Part shown: in pieces, positions 5,347 to 13,511 of the stretch
How positions within the stretch are numbered: the stretch's first letter is position 1
Layout: the number at the start of each line of letters is the position of its first letter
Origin: a virus
IMG/VR virus record: IMGVR_UViG_3300046000_005483
Coordinates: 1-23,845 of that record
Reading direction: 5' to 3' (one strand)
DNA: 23,845 bases
Made by a program: the position numbers and the translations under genes
Notes under the pieces: model-generated
Databases searched by the model: none
Seen by the model: the letters and a program-made list of their open reading frames with translations, nothing else
Told to the model about the DNA's origin: nothing

Positions 5347-7159
5347 CCCATTTGTGGCCGGCGCTCGCCTCGGTTTCCGCCCTCCAACCCGGCTCCAGCC
5401 GTGGCAGTGGGCGCAGAAGCATGTAAAAATCCAAAACTCCGAGCGCTCATCATCGTTCGACCCGGAGCAAACTCCCTGGTGGAAAGCTCCGATGGAATGC
5501 GCGGCAGACAGCGAAACCCGCGAGTGCGTCATCATCGCTCCGACTGGGTCCGGCAAATCTACCCTGGCCGAAGCGCTGGTGCCCTACGTTGTTTCGGAAG
5601 ACCCGGGTAATCTGCTTTACGCATCGCAGACCGACCCTGACGCAAAATTTTGGGCAGAAACCCGCTTGCTCCCGACGCTAAAATCCTGCGAGCCGATCAT
5701 GGGTCTATGGCCGGAAGACCGAAGCTCATCCAGAAAGCTGGAGATCATTTTCCCGCACATGGCGCTGGTCCTTGGGGGTGCCAACATGTCGAACTTTCAA
5801 GAGAAATCCTGCCGCTGGCTTTACGGCGACGAGGTCTGGAAATGGACTGCGGGTCTGATTCGGGAATTTCTCGCCCGCCATCACAACCGCTGGAACCGAA
5901 AAGTTTTCCTTGTTTCGCAAGGTGGCGAAACTGGCAAAGAGTTGGACCTTGAATGGCAAAAAACCACGCAGGCTAATTTCTCATGGAAATGCGAGAAGTG
6001 CAAAACGCCGCAGATTTATTCATGGGACTCTCTCAGGTTTGACGTTGTCCACCGGGCCGATGGTGAGATTGACGAGCAGGCCACAGCGGAAACCGCTAGG
6101 CTGGAGTGCATTTCCTGCCGTGCTCAATACCCAGACACGGCGATGGTCCGACGCAAGCTGGCTGGATCAAACATGGGAAACGGCTCGCAAGGCTACGTCG
6201 GCAGCAATCCAAACGCGTTGACCGGCTACGCTGGCTTCCATGTCGATTCCTTAGCCATCTGGTGGGTTCCCTGGTCCGACGAGGTGCTGGGCTGGCTGGA
6301 AGGCAAGCGCATGCTTCGCGCCGGCGTCGTCGATAAATACCGCCAATGGTGGCAAAAACGCCGCGCCAATTTTTGGTCTGACGACATGGCCGACGCCAAG
6401 GTTGAGATTTCCCGCTCCGATTTCTCAACGCTCGATCACGCCGACGGAAAACCAATGGAAGGCGAAGCGATGATGGGGCCGAGCGATTCCCGCAGGCCGG
6501 CGCGCTTCATAACCATTGACGTTCAAGGCACCCACTTTTGGGCCATCGTCCAAGCGTGGAAAGCCGGTGGAGGAAGCCGGATTCTTTGGGAAGGACGTAT
6601 TGCTGGCGACGGCAAAGAAGAAACAGCGCTGGTTGATCTAGCCAAACGCTACAACGTCCATCCGCCAGACGTTTGGATCGATATCGGTTACGACCAGCCC
6701 CGGATTTTTAACCTCATGGCGTTGCACCTATGGCGCGGAATCAAAGGCGAAGGAAACAAGCGGTCATTCGCTCACGTCTCGCAATCTGGCGCAAAAACCG
6801 AAAGGCTCTATTCCAAAATCCAGCGGGCGCGGTCACCTCGGGGCGCCATCGTTCAATTTGTTTTTGTCGCCACCAATCCGGTCAAAGACATCCTGCACGC
6901 GATCATTACCGGCCACGGCGCAGACATGGAATTCCCGTCTGACATGTCAAAAGACTTTGAGAAACACCTAAAAGCCGAACGTCGGGAAATGATCCGTTCG
7001 CCCAAGACCGGCCAAGAGGAATCCGTTTGGGTCACAAAGAACCGGGATAACCACCTTTGGGACTGCCTCGTCTATCAAATCGCCGCCGCGCTTATGATGC
7101 GGCTTTTTGAGTCTTTGCCAATTTCTGAACCTGACGCATCGGCCACACCTGAATCCTGA
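5321..7159 (+). CDS. Terminase large subunit (lambda gpA / GpA family)
   Basis: 612 residues, close to lambda gpA (641). The ATPase domain has Walker A APTGSGKST (73-81) and Walker B-like CRWLYGDEV (164-172). A Cys4 zinc site, CEKC (224-227) and CISC (263-266), is typical of the GpA family. The nuclease domain has D400 in RFITIDVQGTHFW, D454 in VWIDIGYDQP, and D576/D581 in NRDNHLWDCLVYQ as metal-binding candidates. It pumps DNA into the procapsid and cuts concatemers. The start at 5321 overlaps terS out of frame; the N-terminal PWQWAQKHV matches the family. Confidence 0.95.
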   Translation: MKPATSTTNPFVAGARLGFRPPTRLQPWQWAQKHVKIQNSERSSSFDPEQTPWWKAPMECAADSETRECVIIAPTGSGKSTLAEALVPYVVSEDPGNLLYASQTDPDAKFWAETRLLPTLKSCEPIMGLWPEDRSSSRKLEIIFPHMALVLGGANMSNFQEKSCRWLYGDEVWKWTAGLIREFLARHHNRWNRKVFLVSQGGETGKELDLEWQKTTQANFSWKCEKCKTPQIYSWDSLRFDVVHRADGEIDEQATAETARLECISCRAQYPDTAMVRRKLAGSNMGNGSQGYVGSNPNALTGYAGFHVDSLAIWWVPWSDEVLGWLEGKRMLRAGVVDKYRQWWQKRRANFWSDDMADAKVEISRSDFSTLDHADGKPMEGEAMMGPSDSRRPARFITIDVQGTHFWAIVQAWKAGGGSRILWEGRIAGDGKEETALVDLAKRYNVHPPDVWIDIGYDQPRIFNLMALHLWRGIKGEGNKRSFAHVSQSGAKTERLYSKIQRARSPRGAIVQFVFVATNPVKDILHAIITGHGADMEFPSDMSKDFEKHLKAERREMIRSPKTGQEESVWVTKNRDNHLWDCLVYQIAAALMMRLFESLPISEPDASATPES

Positions 7160-7169
7160 AGCAGCCTCT

Positions 7170-7197
7170 TTGACATTCGCGCACCGTCCCCAAGGCT
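7170..7197 (+). promoter_or_regulatory. Promoter-like TTGACA in TTTGACATTCGC, leaderless geometry (7204 gene)
   Basis: TTGACA (7170-7175) starts 34 bases before GTG 7204. The -10 position 7192-7197 reads AAGGCT, a poor match, so activity depends on the extended TTTGACATTCGC context that recurs at 14893. No SD is present before the GTG. Confidence 0.55.
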
Positions 7198-7203
7198 TGC
7201 GTC

Positions 7204-7479
7204 GTGAGTCTTTTTACCACAGCCCGTTCTATTTACGTCGCATTGGAGGACGACGAGAAGGCAATTTCCGCAATCCGCGACGAAAGGAAAGCGCTGGCCC
7301 TGTCTCTGGCAACCGATCCAAACGGTGCGACCCAGATTACAAGCTCTACGGTAAACGGGCAAATGTTTACGGCCATGCAGGGACTAAAGGCAATGGACCG
7401 GCTTAAAATTCTTTCCTTGGTTTGCGGAATGGCAAAAGCAGGAAACGCAATTCCATCGCAAACCACCGCGATATTTTAA
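7204..7479 (+). CDS. Small head-completion protein at the gpW position
   Basis: 91 residues from a GTG. The N-terminus is helical (LFTTARSIYVALEDDEKAI), followed by GATQITSSTVNGQMFTA and a further helix. Lying between TerL and portal, it occupies the place of lambda gpW (68 residues), which plugs the portal after packaging. The hairpin-like TSSTVNGQMFTAM loosely matches gpW's central beta-hairpin, but sequence identity is weak. The start is supported by the promoter-start spacing shared with other genes. Confidence 0.55.
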   Translation: MSLFTTARSIYVALEDDEKAISAIRDERKALALSLATDPNGATQITSSTVNGQMFTAMQGLKAMDRLKILSLVCGMAKAGNAIPSQTTAIF

Positions 7480-7480
7480 C

Positions 7481-9004
7481 ATGGCAACAATCCTCAACGA
7501 ATACGGCACGCCCTACTCAAACCCGCAGCGATACGCGCATGCGTCAGAGTATGATCGTCGGCGCGGCGTGACCTATCCGGTCAAGACCGAGGACATTGAC
7601 AAATTGATCACCCCTTGGGATTCTAGGCGTCTCCGCAGCCTTTCCAGCCGCCTTTATACTAACGTCGGCGTTATTAAAGGAGCGGTCGATCAAAAAGCGG
7701 ATTACAGCGTTGGCGAAGCGTTTCTTCCGGCTTACGTTGGCGAATCAGACTTTGCGGACGGCAAGCAGATTGCCAGTTTCATGCGCAAAGTCTGGTATCC
7801 AAATTGCAACGTCAAAGGGCAACCTTTCGACTGGCACAAAACGCTTGAACTTGCCAGCGTGGCGATTGACCGGGACGGAGATCAGTTCTGGATCAAGATT
7901 GTTGGCGAAGACGGATTCCCTCGATTGCAGGTCGTTCCAGCGCACCGAGTTGGCGACGGTCCAGACGGAAGCGGCAGGGTTTCTAGCGGAAAATTCAAAG
8001 ACTTTAAAATCAGCGACGGAGTCATCGTCTACAAAAGCGGAAAGCCTGCCGCATACCGAGTTTTGACCGGCGACCTTAGAATCAGCGAGACTTTTGAGGA
8101 CATTGAGGCGGCAAACGTCATCCACATTTTTAATCCAGATTTTGCAGAGCAAACCCGAGGAATCCCTGCATTCAGTCACGCGCTGATGGACATTTCTGCC
8201 TGCCTTGCATCCACGGAAGACGAGCGCATTCGGCAACAAATCATTTCCAGATTACACCTTACGGTTTTTAACGAGTCAGGCGGGCCGGATCTAGATGACC
8301 CGATGAATTCAATCCAAAATCCAACCACTGACTCATCGTTTGTCATGCAAAACATCCCAGGCGGGGTCGTTTACATGCAAGCCGGAAGCGGCGAAAAGAT
8401 GGAGCAGGTCAAGCACGACTCACCCGGCGATATGTGGGAGAACTTCCAAGACCGAATGATCCGCATGAGTCTTGCGCCGTGCTGGCCTTATTCCATTTGG
8501 AAAGGTGCCGGCCAAGGGACCGATGCTCGGGCCGAGATCGTAAAAGGCCGACGGTTCGTCTTAAAACGCCAAAGGGATTTGCGTCGAGCTGCCTTGGCCG
8601 CTTTCTCGTTTGCGTATTCCGTATTTCAAAAAGCAGGCCGCGTTCCCTTGCTCGACAATCCGTTTGCCTGGTCGTTTTCCAAACCGCCGCGCCTATCCGT
8701 TGACGATGGACGCGAGTCGAAAATGGAGGTCGATGAATGGCGGGCAGGACTTCGCAACACCGACGAAATCACCGAGGCTCGCGGGCTAACTGAGGAGGAG
8801 TTTTACACGAAGCGGGCGCATTCTGTTGCGCTTCGCAAAGTCATTGCGCGTCAAGTATCGCAGGACGTTTCCGCGTCATCCGGCTTTGAAATCGAAGTTG
8901 AGGACAGGGAAATGGCGATGCTGACCGCTAACGAAATGGGCCACGACCAGCCGGACACCTCAGATCAAATCATTCAACCAAATCAAAACGATGAAGATTC
9001 TTAA
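7481..9004 (+). CDS. Portal protein (lambda gpB family)
   Basis: 507 residues, typical for the family (lambda gpB 533). Features include PWDSRRLRSLSSRLYTNVGV near 45-64, a GVIKGAVDQKADYSVG-type segment after it, and the C-terminal block KPPRLSVDDGRESKMEVDEW with RAGLRNTDEITEARGLTEEEF, which is highly characteristic of lambda-type portals. It forms the dodecameric DNA channel at one capsid vertex and binds the terminase. The stop overlaps the start of the protease gene by 14 bases. No SD precedes ATG 7481. Confidence 0.95.
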   Translation: MATILNEYGTPYSNPQRYAHASEYDRRRGVTYPVKTEDIDKLITPWDSRRLRSLSSRLYTNVGVIKGAVDQKADYSVGEAFLPAYVGESDFADGKQIASFMRKVWYPNCNVKGQPFDWHKTLELASVAIDRDGDQFWIKIVGEDGFPRLQVVPAHRVGDGPDGSGRVSSGKFKDFKISDGVIVYKSGKPAAYRVLTGDLRISETFEDIEAANVIHIFNPDFAEQTRGIPAFSHALMDISACLASTEDERIRQQIISRLHLTVFNESGGPDLDDPMNSIQNPTTDSSFVMQNIPGGVVYMQAGSGEKMEQVKHDSPGDMWENFQDRMIRMSLAPCWPYSIWKGAGQGTDARAEIVKGRRFVLKRQRDLRRAALAAFSFAYSVFQKAGRVPLLDNPFAWSFSKPPRLSVDDGRESKMEVDEWRAGLRNTDEITEARGLTEEEFYTKRAHSVALRKVIARQVSQDVSASSGFEIEVEDREMAMLTANEMGHDQPDTSDQIIQPNQNDEDS

Positions 9005-10061
9005 AATTGAAAACAAGACCGGCAAAGTAACGCTGGACGATACGGTTGACGAATTCAGCCGAAAGCAACTGGCGCGGGAAATGTCCAAGGTTTTTGGCGC
9101 AGAAGCGTTCACGAATCCCGACTTTACCAACTTGACCAACGAGGCCAGCAACCAAGTGGACCGGCTGGAAATCACGATCAATTCCCCAGGCGGCAGCGTT
9201 TTTGACGGCATGGTCATCGTCAACGAACTGAAGGCAATGAGCGCAAAAGGCGTTCACACGGTCGCCATCGTCAATGTCCTTGCCGCTTCAATGGGCAGCG
9301 TGATTGCAGCGACTTGCGACGAATGCCAGATCGTCCCTAATGGTCAAATGATGATCCACGACGTTAGCGTTGGAGTCAGGGGGACTTCAAAAGACTTGCA
9401 ACGGATGGCGGATCTTTGCGAAGGCATGTCCAACGAGATCGCCGGAATATACGCAGAAAAGACCGGCAGGCCAATGGCCGAAATGCGCGAGCTAATGATG
9501 GATGAAACTTGGATGAACGCAGCCAAATGCGTTGAGCTTGGCTTTGCAGACAGCCTGTTTGACATTCGCGCCGAGCATGGCAAAACCGTTTCCAACATGA
9601 GCCTGCTAGCACGCCTCACAAACCCTTCTGCCGACGAAGCCGTCGGACGCATTTCCGCCTTGGAGAATCAAATTTCCTCTTTGGAAGCCGATCACGCAAC
9701 GGCATTTGCCGATTTTAAATCCAAGATCGAAATTGCCGAAACCGCATTGCAGGAAGCAGCCGGATTTAAAAACGAGATCGAAACTCTTACCGGGAAACTC
9801 ACAGAGTCTGACCGACTGGCAAACGAAAACGCGCAAGCAATCTCCGAACTTACCGACAAGCTCAGCAAAGCCGAAAGCTCTGCCGCTGGTAAAGCGGTTG
9901 AAATTGCCGCTGCCGCTGGAATCACCGCACCTCTGGAAATTGAAAACCTCGGGTCAACACCCGTGGATCATTTGCTTGAAGTCGGCAAACTCACTGGATC
10001 AGCTCGCACAGAATACATTTCCAAGCACGGCAAGGAAATCCGCGAGCAAATGAAAAAATAA
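8991..10061 (+). CDS. ClpP-like head maturation protease with C-terminal scaffold-like region
   Basis: 356 residues. The N-terminal half is a ClpP/S49-type serine protease: SPGGSVFDGM (65-74), nucleophile S100 in LAASMGS, H123 in MMIHD and D171 in MMDETW, then ELGFAD (182-187). Residues 216-300 are heptad-like coiled coil (ISALENQISSLEADH and onward). This matches the lambda gpC/Nu3 plan, in which the scaffold is nested at the 3' end. M203 (codon at 9597) is a candidate internal start for a separate scaffold. It processes the procapsid during maturation. It directly precedes the capsid gene. Confidence 0.9.
   Translation: MKILKIENKTGKVTLDDTVDEFSRKQLAREMSKVFGAEAFTNPDFTNLTNEASNQVDRLEITINSPGGSVFDGMVIVNELKAMSAKGVHTVAIVNVLAASMGSVIAATCDECQIVPNGQMMIHDVSVGVRGTSKDLQRMADLCEGMSNEIAGIYAEKTGRPMAEMRELMMDETWMNAAKCVELGFADSLFDIRAEHGKTVSNMSLLARLTNPSADEAVGRISALENQISSLEADHATAFADFKSKIEIAETALQEAAGFKNEIETLTGKLTESDRLANENAQAISELTDKLSKAESSAAGKAVEIAAAAGITAPLEIENLGSTPVDHLLEVGKLTGSARTEYISKHGKEIREQMKK
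9597..10061 (+). CDS. Possible nested scaffold protein (internal start)
   Basis: In-frame ATG 9597 would give a 154-residue protein, MSLLARLTNPSADEAVGRIS and onward, consisting almost wholly of the coiled coil and tail of the protease, as lambda Nu3 lies within gene C. A TTTGACATTCGCG string begins 39 bases upstream. There is no SD, and M203 lies at the domain boundary. Evidence is positional only. Confidence 0.4.
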   Translation: MSLLARLTNPSADEAVGRISALENQISSLEADHATAFADFKSKIEIAETALQEAAGFKNEIETLTGKLTESDRLANENAQAISELTDKLSKAESSAAGKAVEIAAAAGITAPLEIENLGSTPVDHLLEVGKLTGSARTEYISKHGKEIREQMKK

Positions 10062-10095
10062 TCTCTCATCAATCACTACAAACTAACTAAATTAA

Positions 10096-10989
10096 ATGGC
10101 TACCATTTCATTCAACGACACGATTTTTGCGCAACAGGCTTTGATTGCCTTCACTGCCAAGCTCGCTCCACTCCGCGCATTTTCCCGCAGTCTTGACGAC
10201 TCGGCCGCAAAGGTTGGCGACGCCATTGTCATTCCCTACATTTCGGCGGCTACGGCAACTACGTTTAACGCCAGCACCGCCAACTACCAAACCGGCGGCG
10301 GCGCGGTGACGCACAACACCGTTTCGATCAACCAGCACAAGGTTGTTACGTTCGACATCACCGACCTTCAAGCTGCCAACAGCTCGGGAGCGCGTTTCGA
10401 CGAACTGGCCTTTGCCGCTGGTCGCGCTCTTGGCGATCTGGTGCTCCAGAACATCTGGAAGCTGATTACCACAACCAACTTTGGCAGCGCATCGATCACC
10501 ACGCTTGAAGCAAACTACTCCTTGTCATCTTTGATTGAGCTGCGCAAAGTGCTAGCTGGCCGCAATGTTGATGTTGATCCGGGAGTTTGCAGCTTCATCC
10601 ACAACACCGTGGTCGGAGCAACCCTGCTTGGAACCGCCAACGTGTTGAACGCTTATCAGATTGGCGACAATCAGGCAGCGCGGCAAGGCACCCTTGGCCA
10701 GTTGGTTGGATTCCCGACTTACGAAACCAACATCCTGCCAACCGCCGCGACTTCGCTTGTTGCGTTTGCAGCTCACCCAGATTCGATCAACATTGCGATG
10801 CGCTACCTGGAGCCGCTTGCCGCTTCCGAGTATCTTGCTGTTGAGCGCGTTGCCGATCCTTCCGGCATCGTTATGGGCTATCGCCGCTCTTTTAATGCCG
10901 CGACCGGCGTGATGTATGGCGCTTTTGAGTGTCTCTTTGGGACTGCAACCGGCCTCACCCTCGGGCTGGTGCATGGCACGAAGCCATAA
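10096..10989 (+). CDS. Major capsid protein
   Basis: 297 residues, of even Ala/Thr/Val-rich composition and no Cys clusters. Position after portal and protease and before a strong terminator marks it as the major capsid protein. Segments such as KVGDAIVIPYISAATATTF (39-57), INQHKVVTFDITDLQA (78-93) and FIHNTVVGATLLGTANV resemble HK97-fold coat proteins of this size (P22-like or lambda E, 341). The leader (10062-10095) is A/T-rich without an SD. It forms the icosahedral shell. Confidence 0.85.
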   Translation: MATISFNDTIFAQQALIAFTAKLAPLRAFSRSLDDSAAKVGDAIVIPYISAATATTFNASTANYQTGGGAVTHNTVSINQHKVVTFDITDLQAANSSGARFDELAFAAGRALGDLVLQNIWKLITTTNFGSASITTLEANYSLSSLIELRKVLAGRNVDVDPGVCSFIHNTVVGATLLGTANVLNAYQIGDNQAARQGTLGQLVGFPTYETNILPTAATSLVAFAAHPDSINIAMRYLEPLAASEYLAVERVADPSGIVMGYRRSFNAATGVMYGAFECLFGTATGLTLGLVHGTKP

Positions 10990-11017
10990 GTTTTTCTGGT
11001 GTTGTGTTCATTCGGGG

Positions 11018-11050
11018 AAACCCGCTGTCAGAAATGGCAGCGGGTTTTTT
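11018..11050 (+). terminator. Rho-independent terminator after the capsid gene
   Basis: AAACCCGCTGTC (11018-11029), loop AGAAAT, and GGCAGCGGGTTT (11036-11047) form a 12-base stem with one T.G wobble, followed by a T run (11045-11050). It ends the head operon and implies a new promoter for 11095 onwards. Confidence 0.9.
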
Positions 11051-11053
11051 CGT

Positions 11054-11083
11054 TTGCCAATTTTGCCATGAAGTAATATCAAG
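11054..11083 (+). promoter_or_regulatory. Weak promoter candidate for the glycosyltransferase block
   Basis: TTGCCA (11054-11059) and TATCAA (11078-11083), 18 bases apart, lie between the terminator and ATG 11095; an AGGA SD (11088-11091) precedes the ATG. The geometry differs from the leaderless set. It is suggested mainly because a promoter is needed after the terminator. Confidence 0.3.
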
Positions 11084-11094
11084 GCGCAGGAAAT

Positions 11095-13332
11095 ATGAAA
11101 AAGAAACTGAGCTTGTGCGTCATTGCCGGGAATGTGGAAAATATCATGGGGCGCTTTTTGGATGCCTTTGGGCCATTGGCCGATGAGGTGATTGTGGTCC
11201 GCTCAACAGGCCGGCAAGTCGAATCGGACCAGACTATTGCCATTGCCAAGAAGAAGGGATGCCGCACTGGCGAGTATTGGAACGATCCAAAAAATAAATG
11301 GCCGCACGTTGACGACTTTGCCGCAGCCCGAAACATGGCTTGCGACATGGCGACCGGCGACTGGCTAATGTGGGCCGACACCGATGACCTAATTGACGAG
11401 GATTCAATCAAGCAAATCCGCCTTCTCATTGAAGACATCCACGAAAAAGACTGCGACGGTGTTCTGATGCCCTACGTCGTGCCCGAGGATGGCGTCATCA
11501 ACTGGCGCGAGAGGCTTTGGCGCAAGGGGTCGGCGCGGTGGCAAAATCCCGTGCATGAGTGCCTTAAATTTAACGACGACGCCAAGCCCTCAATTCGATT
11601 TGAATCTGCCAGAATTACCCATGCAAGCGAGCCAAGGACGGCAGCGCGTGACGAGCGCAACCTGCGGATTCTTGAAAGCATTCCAGAAGACAAGCGGACC
11701 ATTTCTCAGAAATTCCACGTTTTCCAATCGCTGATTGCGCTGGACCGAAACGACGAGGCAATCCCTAAAGCTATCGAATTTATTGGACTGGAAGGCGTTG
11801 GCAAGCCGGAGCTTTACGAAGCATACTTCCAACTGGCCAGACTCGCGCAGGATGGCGAGGTCAGGAAATCAATGCTGATCCAAGCCATTTTAACCGACCC
11901 TTGCAGGCGCGAGGCATTTGGGGAACTCGGTCTTGCGTCACTGCCGGCGGATTCAGAATCCGCGCTTGGATGGACCGAGGCGATGATGGCATTGAAGCTG
12001 CCGGCGAATCCTCCGTGGAACCTTCGCCGGACCTATTACGGGCAACTCGGCATAGGGCTGCGAGGAATGGCTTTAAGGGCGTCAAATAGGCGCGAGGAGG
12101 CAGACGCGCTGGAAACCAATCACTTCATTCGCTCTGGAGCTAAGATTAGCCTTTTGCATGCCACCAGGGGCCGTCCTGCAATGGCATGGAAAACCCGGAT
12201 GGAATGGATGCGAGCGGCAGACAATCCAGATTCCGTGGAGCATATTTTTGCAATTGATAGCGACGACCACGGTTCGTTCCCGCTGTTCAACACGAGATCA
12301 GTAGTGACAAGCGGAAGCGGCGGGCCGGTTGAGGCGTGGAACCTTGCCGCAGAGCAGGCGCAAGGCTCTGTTCTGGTGCAACTATCTGACGATTTCCGAT
12401 GCTTCCAAGGATGGGACACGGCAATTCTGACCGCGATTGGCAACACCTCAAAACCCGCAGTGCTTGCCGTTTCTGACGGATTCCGAGCGGATGGACTTTT
12501 GTGCATGGCAATCTTGACTCGCGCAAGATACAGGGACCAAGGACACCTGTTTCACCCTGAGTTTTTTAGTATGTATTCCGACAACTGGTTTTCCGAATGC
12601 GCCTATCGTGACAAAGCTGTCATCGATGCGCGGCATTTGGTTTTTGAGCATGTTCACCCAGCGGCGGGAAAAGCGCAAACCGACGAAACCTACGAGCGCA
12701 GTAATTCCGCAGAAAACTACCATGCAGGCCAAGCAACTTACGAGCGGCTAAAAAAAGGAATTAAGTTGGCGCGGGATATTGGAGGCTGGTGCGATTACTC
12801 GGCATTTTACCGGGCGCTTGCTAGGTCAATTCCAGACGGCGCGGTTTTTGTCGAGATTGGATCTTGGATGGGCCAGTCGATTGCCGTCTTTTGCCAAGAA
12901 CTTCAGGACATTGGCAAGGCCGCAGAAGTCTGGTGCGTGGATACGTTTAAGGGCGAGCAAAACCAACCGGCGCACGTTGAAATCGTGGAAGACAACGGCG
13001 GAAGCATTAAGCACCTATTTGATCGAAACACCGAGGCGGCTGGAGTGCGCGACATGATCAAAGCCATCGTTGGCGACTCTGCGGAATCAGCCAGCAAATT
13101 TGCAGACGGTTCCATCGATGCCGTTTACATCGACGCAGCGCACGACTACAATTCCGTTGTCCGGGACTTGGCGGCATGGTTTCCAAAGGTCAAGCCAGAC
13201 GGCGTTTTTTCCGGTCACGACTACCCATGCGAAGACGTAAAGCAGGCCGTTGACGAGCACGCTGCCGCTAATGGCTACACCGTCGAGCAAATCGGAAGAG
13301 TCTGGATGAGAACAACCAAAGAAAAACCATGA
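11095..13332 (+). CDS. Glycosyltransferase-TPR-glycosyltransferase-methyltransferase fusion
   Basis: 745 residues. Domain 1 (1-160) is a GT2-type nucleotide-sugar transferase with WADTDD (93-98) as the metal/sugar-binding DxD motif and AARNMACDMATGDWLMW before it. Residues about 180-345 are helical, TPR-like (for example RDERNLRILESIPEDKRT). Domain 2 (350-525) looks like a second GT-A domain: ISLLHATRGRP, VEAWNLAAEQAQGSVLVQLSDD (D432/D433). Domain 3 (about 560-745) is a class I SAM methyltransferase: VFVEIGSWMGQS (584-595), VWCVDTFKG, AVYIDAAHDYNSVVRD (676-691). It probably builds and methylates a glycan on virion proteins or host surface. It starts a post-terminator block; AGGA precedes the ATG. 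Confidence 0.85.
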   Translation: MKKKLSLCVIAGNVENIMGRFLDAFGPLADEVIVVRSTGRQVESDQTIAIAKKKGCRTGEYWNDPKNKWPHVDDFAAARNMACDMATGDWLMWADTDDLIDEDSIKQIRLLIEDIHEKDCDGVLMPYVVPEDGVINWRERLWRKGSARWQNPVHECLKFNDDAKPSIRFESARITHASEPRTAARDERNLRILESIPEDKRTISQKFHVFQSLIALDRNDEAIPKAIEFIGLEGVGKPELYEAYFQLARLAQDGEVRKSMLIQAILTDPCRREAFGELGLASLPADSESALGWTEAMMALKLPANPPWNLRRTYYGQLGIGLRGMALRASNRREEADALETNHFIRSGAKISLLHATRGRPAMAWKTRMEWMRAADNPDSVEHIFAIDSDDHGSFPLFNTRSVVTSGSGGPVEAWNLAAEQAQGSVLVQLSDDFRCFQGWDTAILTAIGNTSKPAVLAVSDGFRADGLLCMAILTRARYRDQGHLFHPEFFSMYSDNWFSECAYRDKAVIDARHLVFEHVHPAAGKAQTDETYERSNSAENYHAGQATYERLKKGIKLARDIGGWCDYSAFYRALARSIPDGAVFVEIGSWMGQSIAVFCQELQDIGKAAEVWCVDTFKGEQNQPAHVEIVEDNGGSIKHLFDRNTEAAGVRDMIKAIVGDSAESASKFADGSIDAVYIDAAHDYNSVVRDLAAWFPKVKPDGVFSGHDYPCEDVKQAVDEHAAANGYTVEQIGRVWMRTTKEKP

Positions 13333-13511
13333 GCAAAGGAAGCAAACCACGACCAGTTGACCCGCGCAAATTCGCGCAGAATTACGAACAAATCTTTAGA
13401 AAAAAACACGATGAAATTATCAATCCTGACGCCGACGATTCCAACGAGAGCAAGCCAAGTTGCCAAGCTGCAAGAAAAGATCCAAAGCCAAATCGAAAAC
13501 CTGCCAGTTGA
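13329..13511 (+). CDS. MSKGSK-type small phage protein overlapping the next gene
   Basis: 60 residues from ATG 13329, overlapping the previous stop (ATGA). The N-terminus MSKGSKPRPVDPRKFAQNYE resembles a family of tiny basic phage proteins that I recall from other phage genomes (usually 25-40 residues, K/R-P-rich, ending near IF-basic); the C-terminal half here is unlike them. It overlaps the downstream glycosyltransferase by 101 bases in another frame. Function is unknown. An A7 run at 13400-13406 could allow slippage, but nothing shows it is used. Confidence 0.6.
   Translation: MSKGSKPRPVDPRKFAQNYEQIFRKKHDEIINPDADDSNESKPSCQAARKDPKPNRKPAS

Noticed and set aside
13400-13406. A7 run as a second frameshift site fusing the MSKGSK protein to the glycosyltransferase
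   Set aside because: The run is not in the phase of a canonical -1 heptamer for the MSKGSK frame (the needed shift is +1), and the glycosyltransferase has its own natural start.
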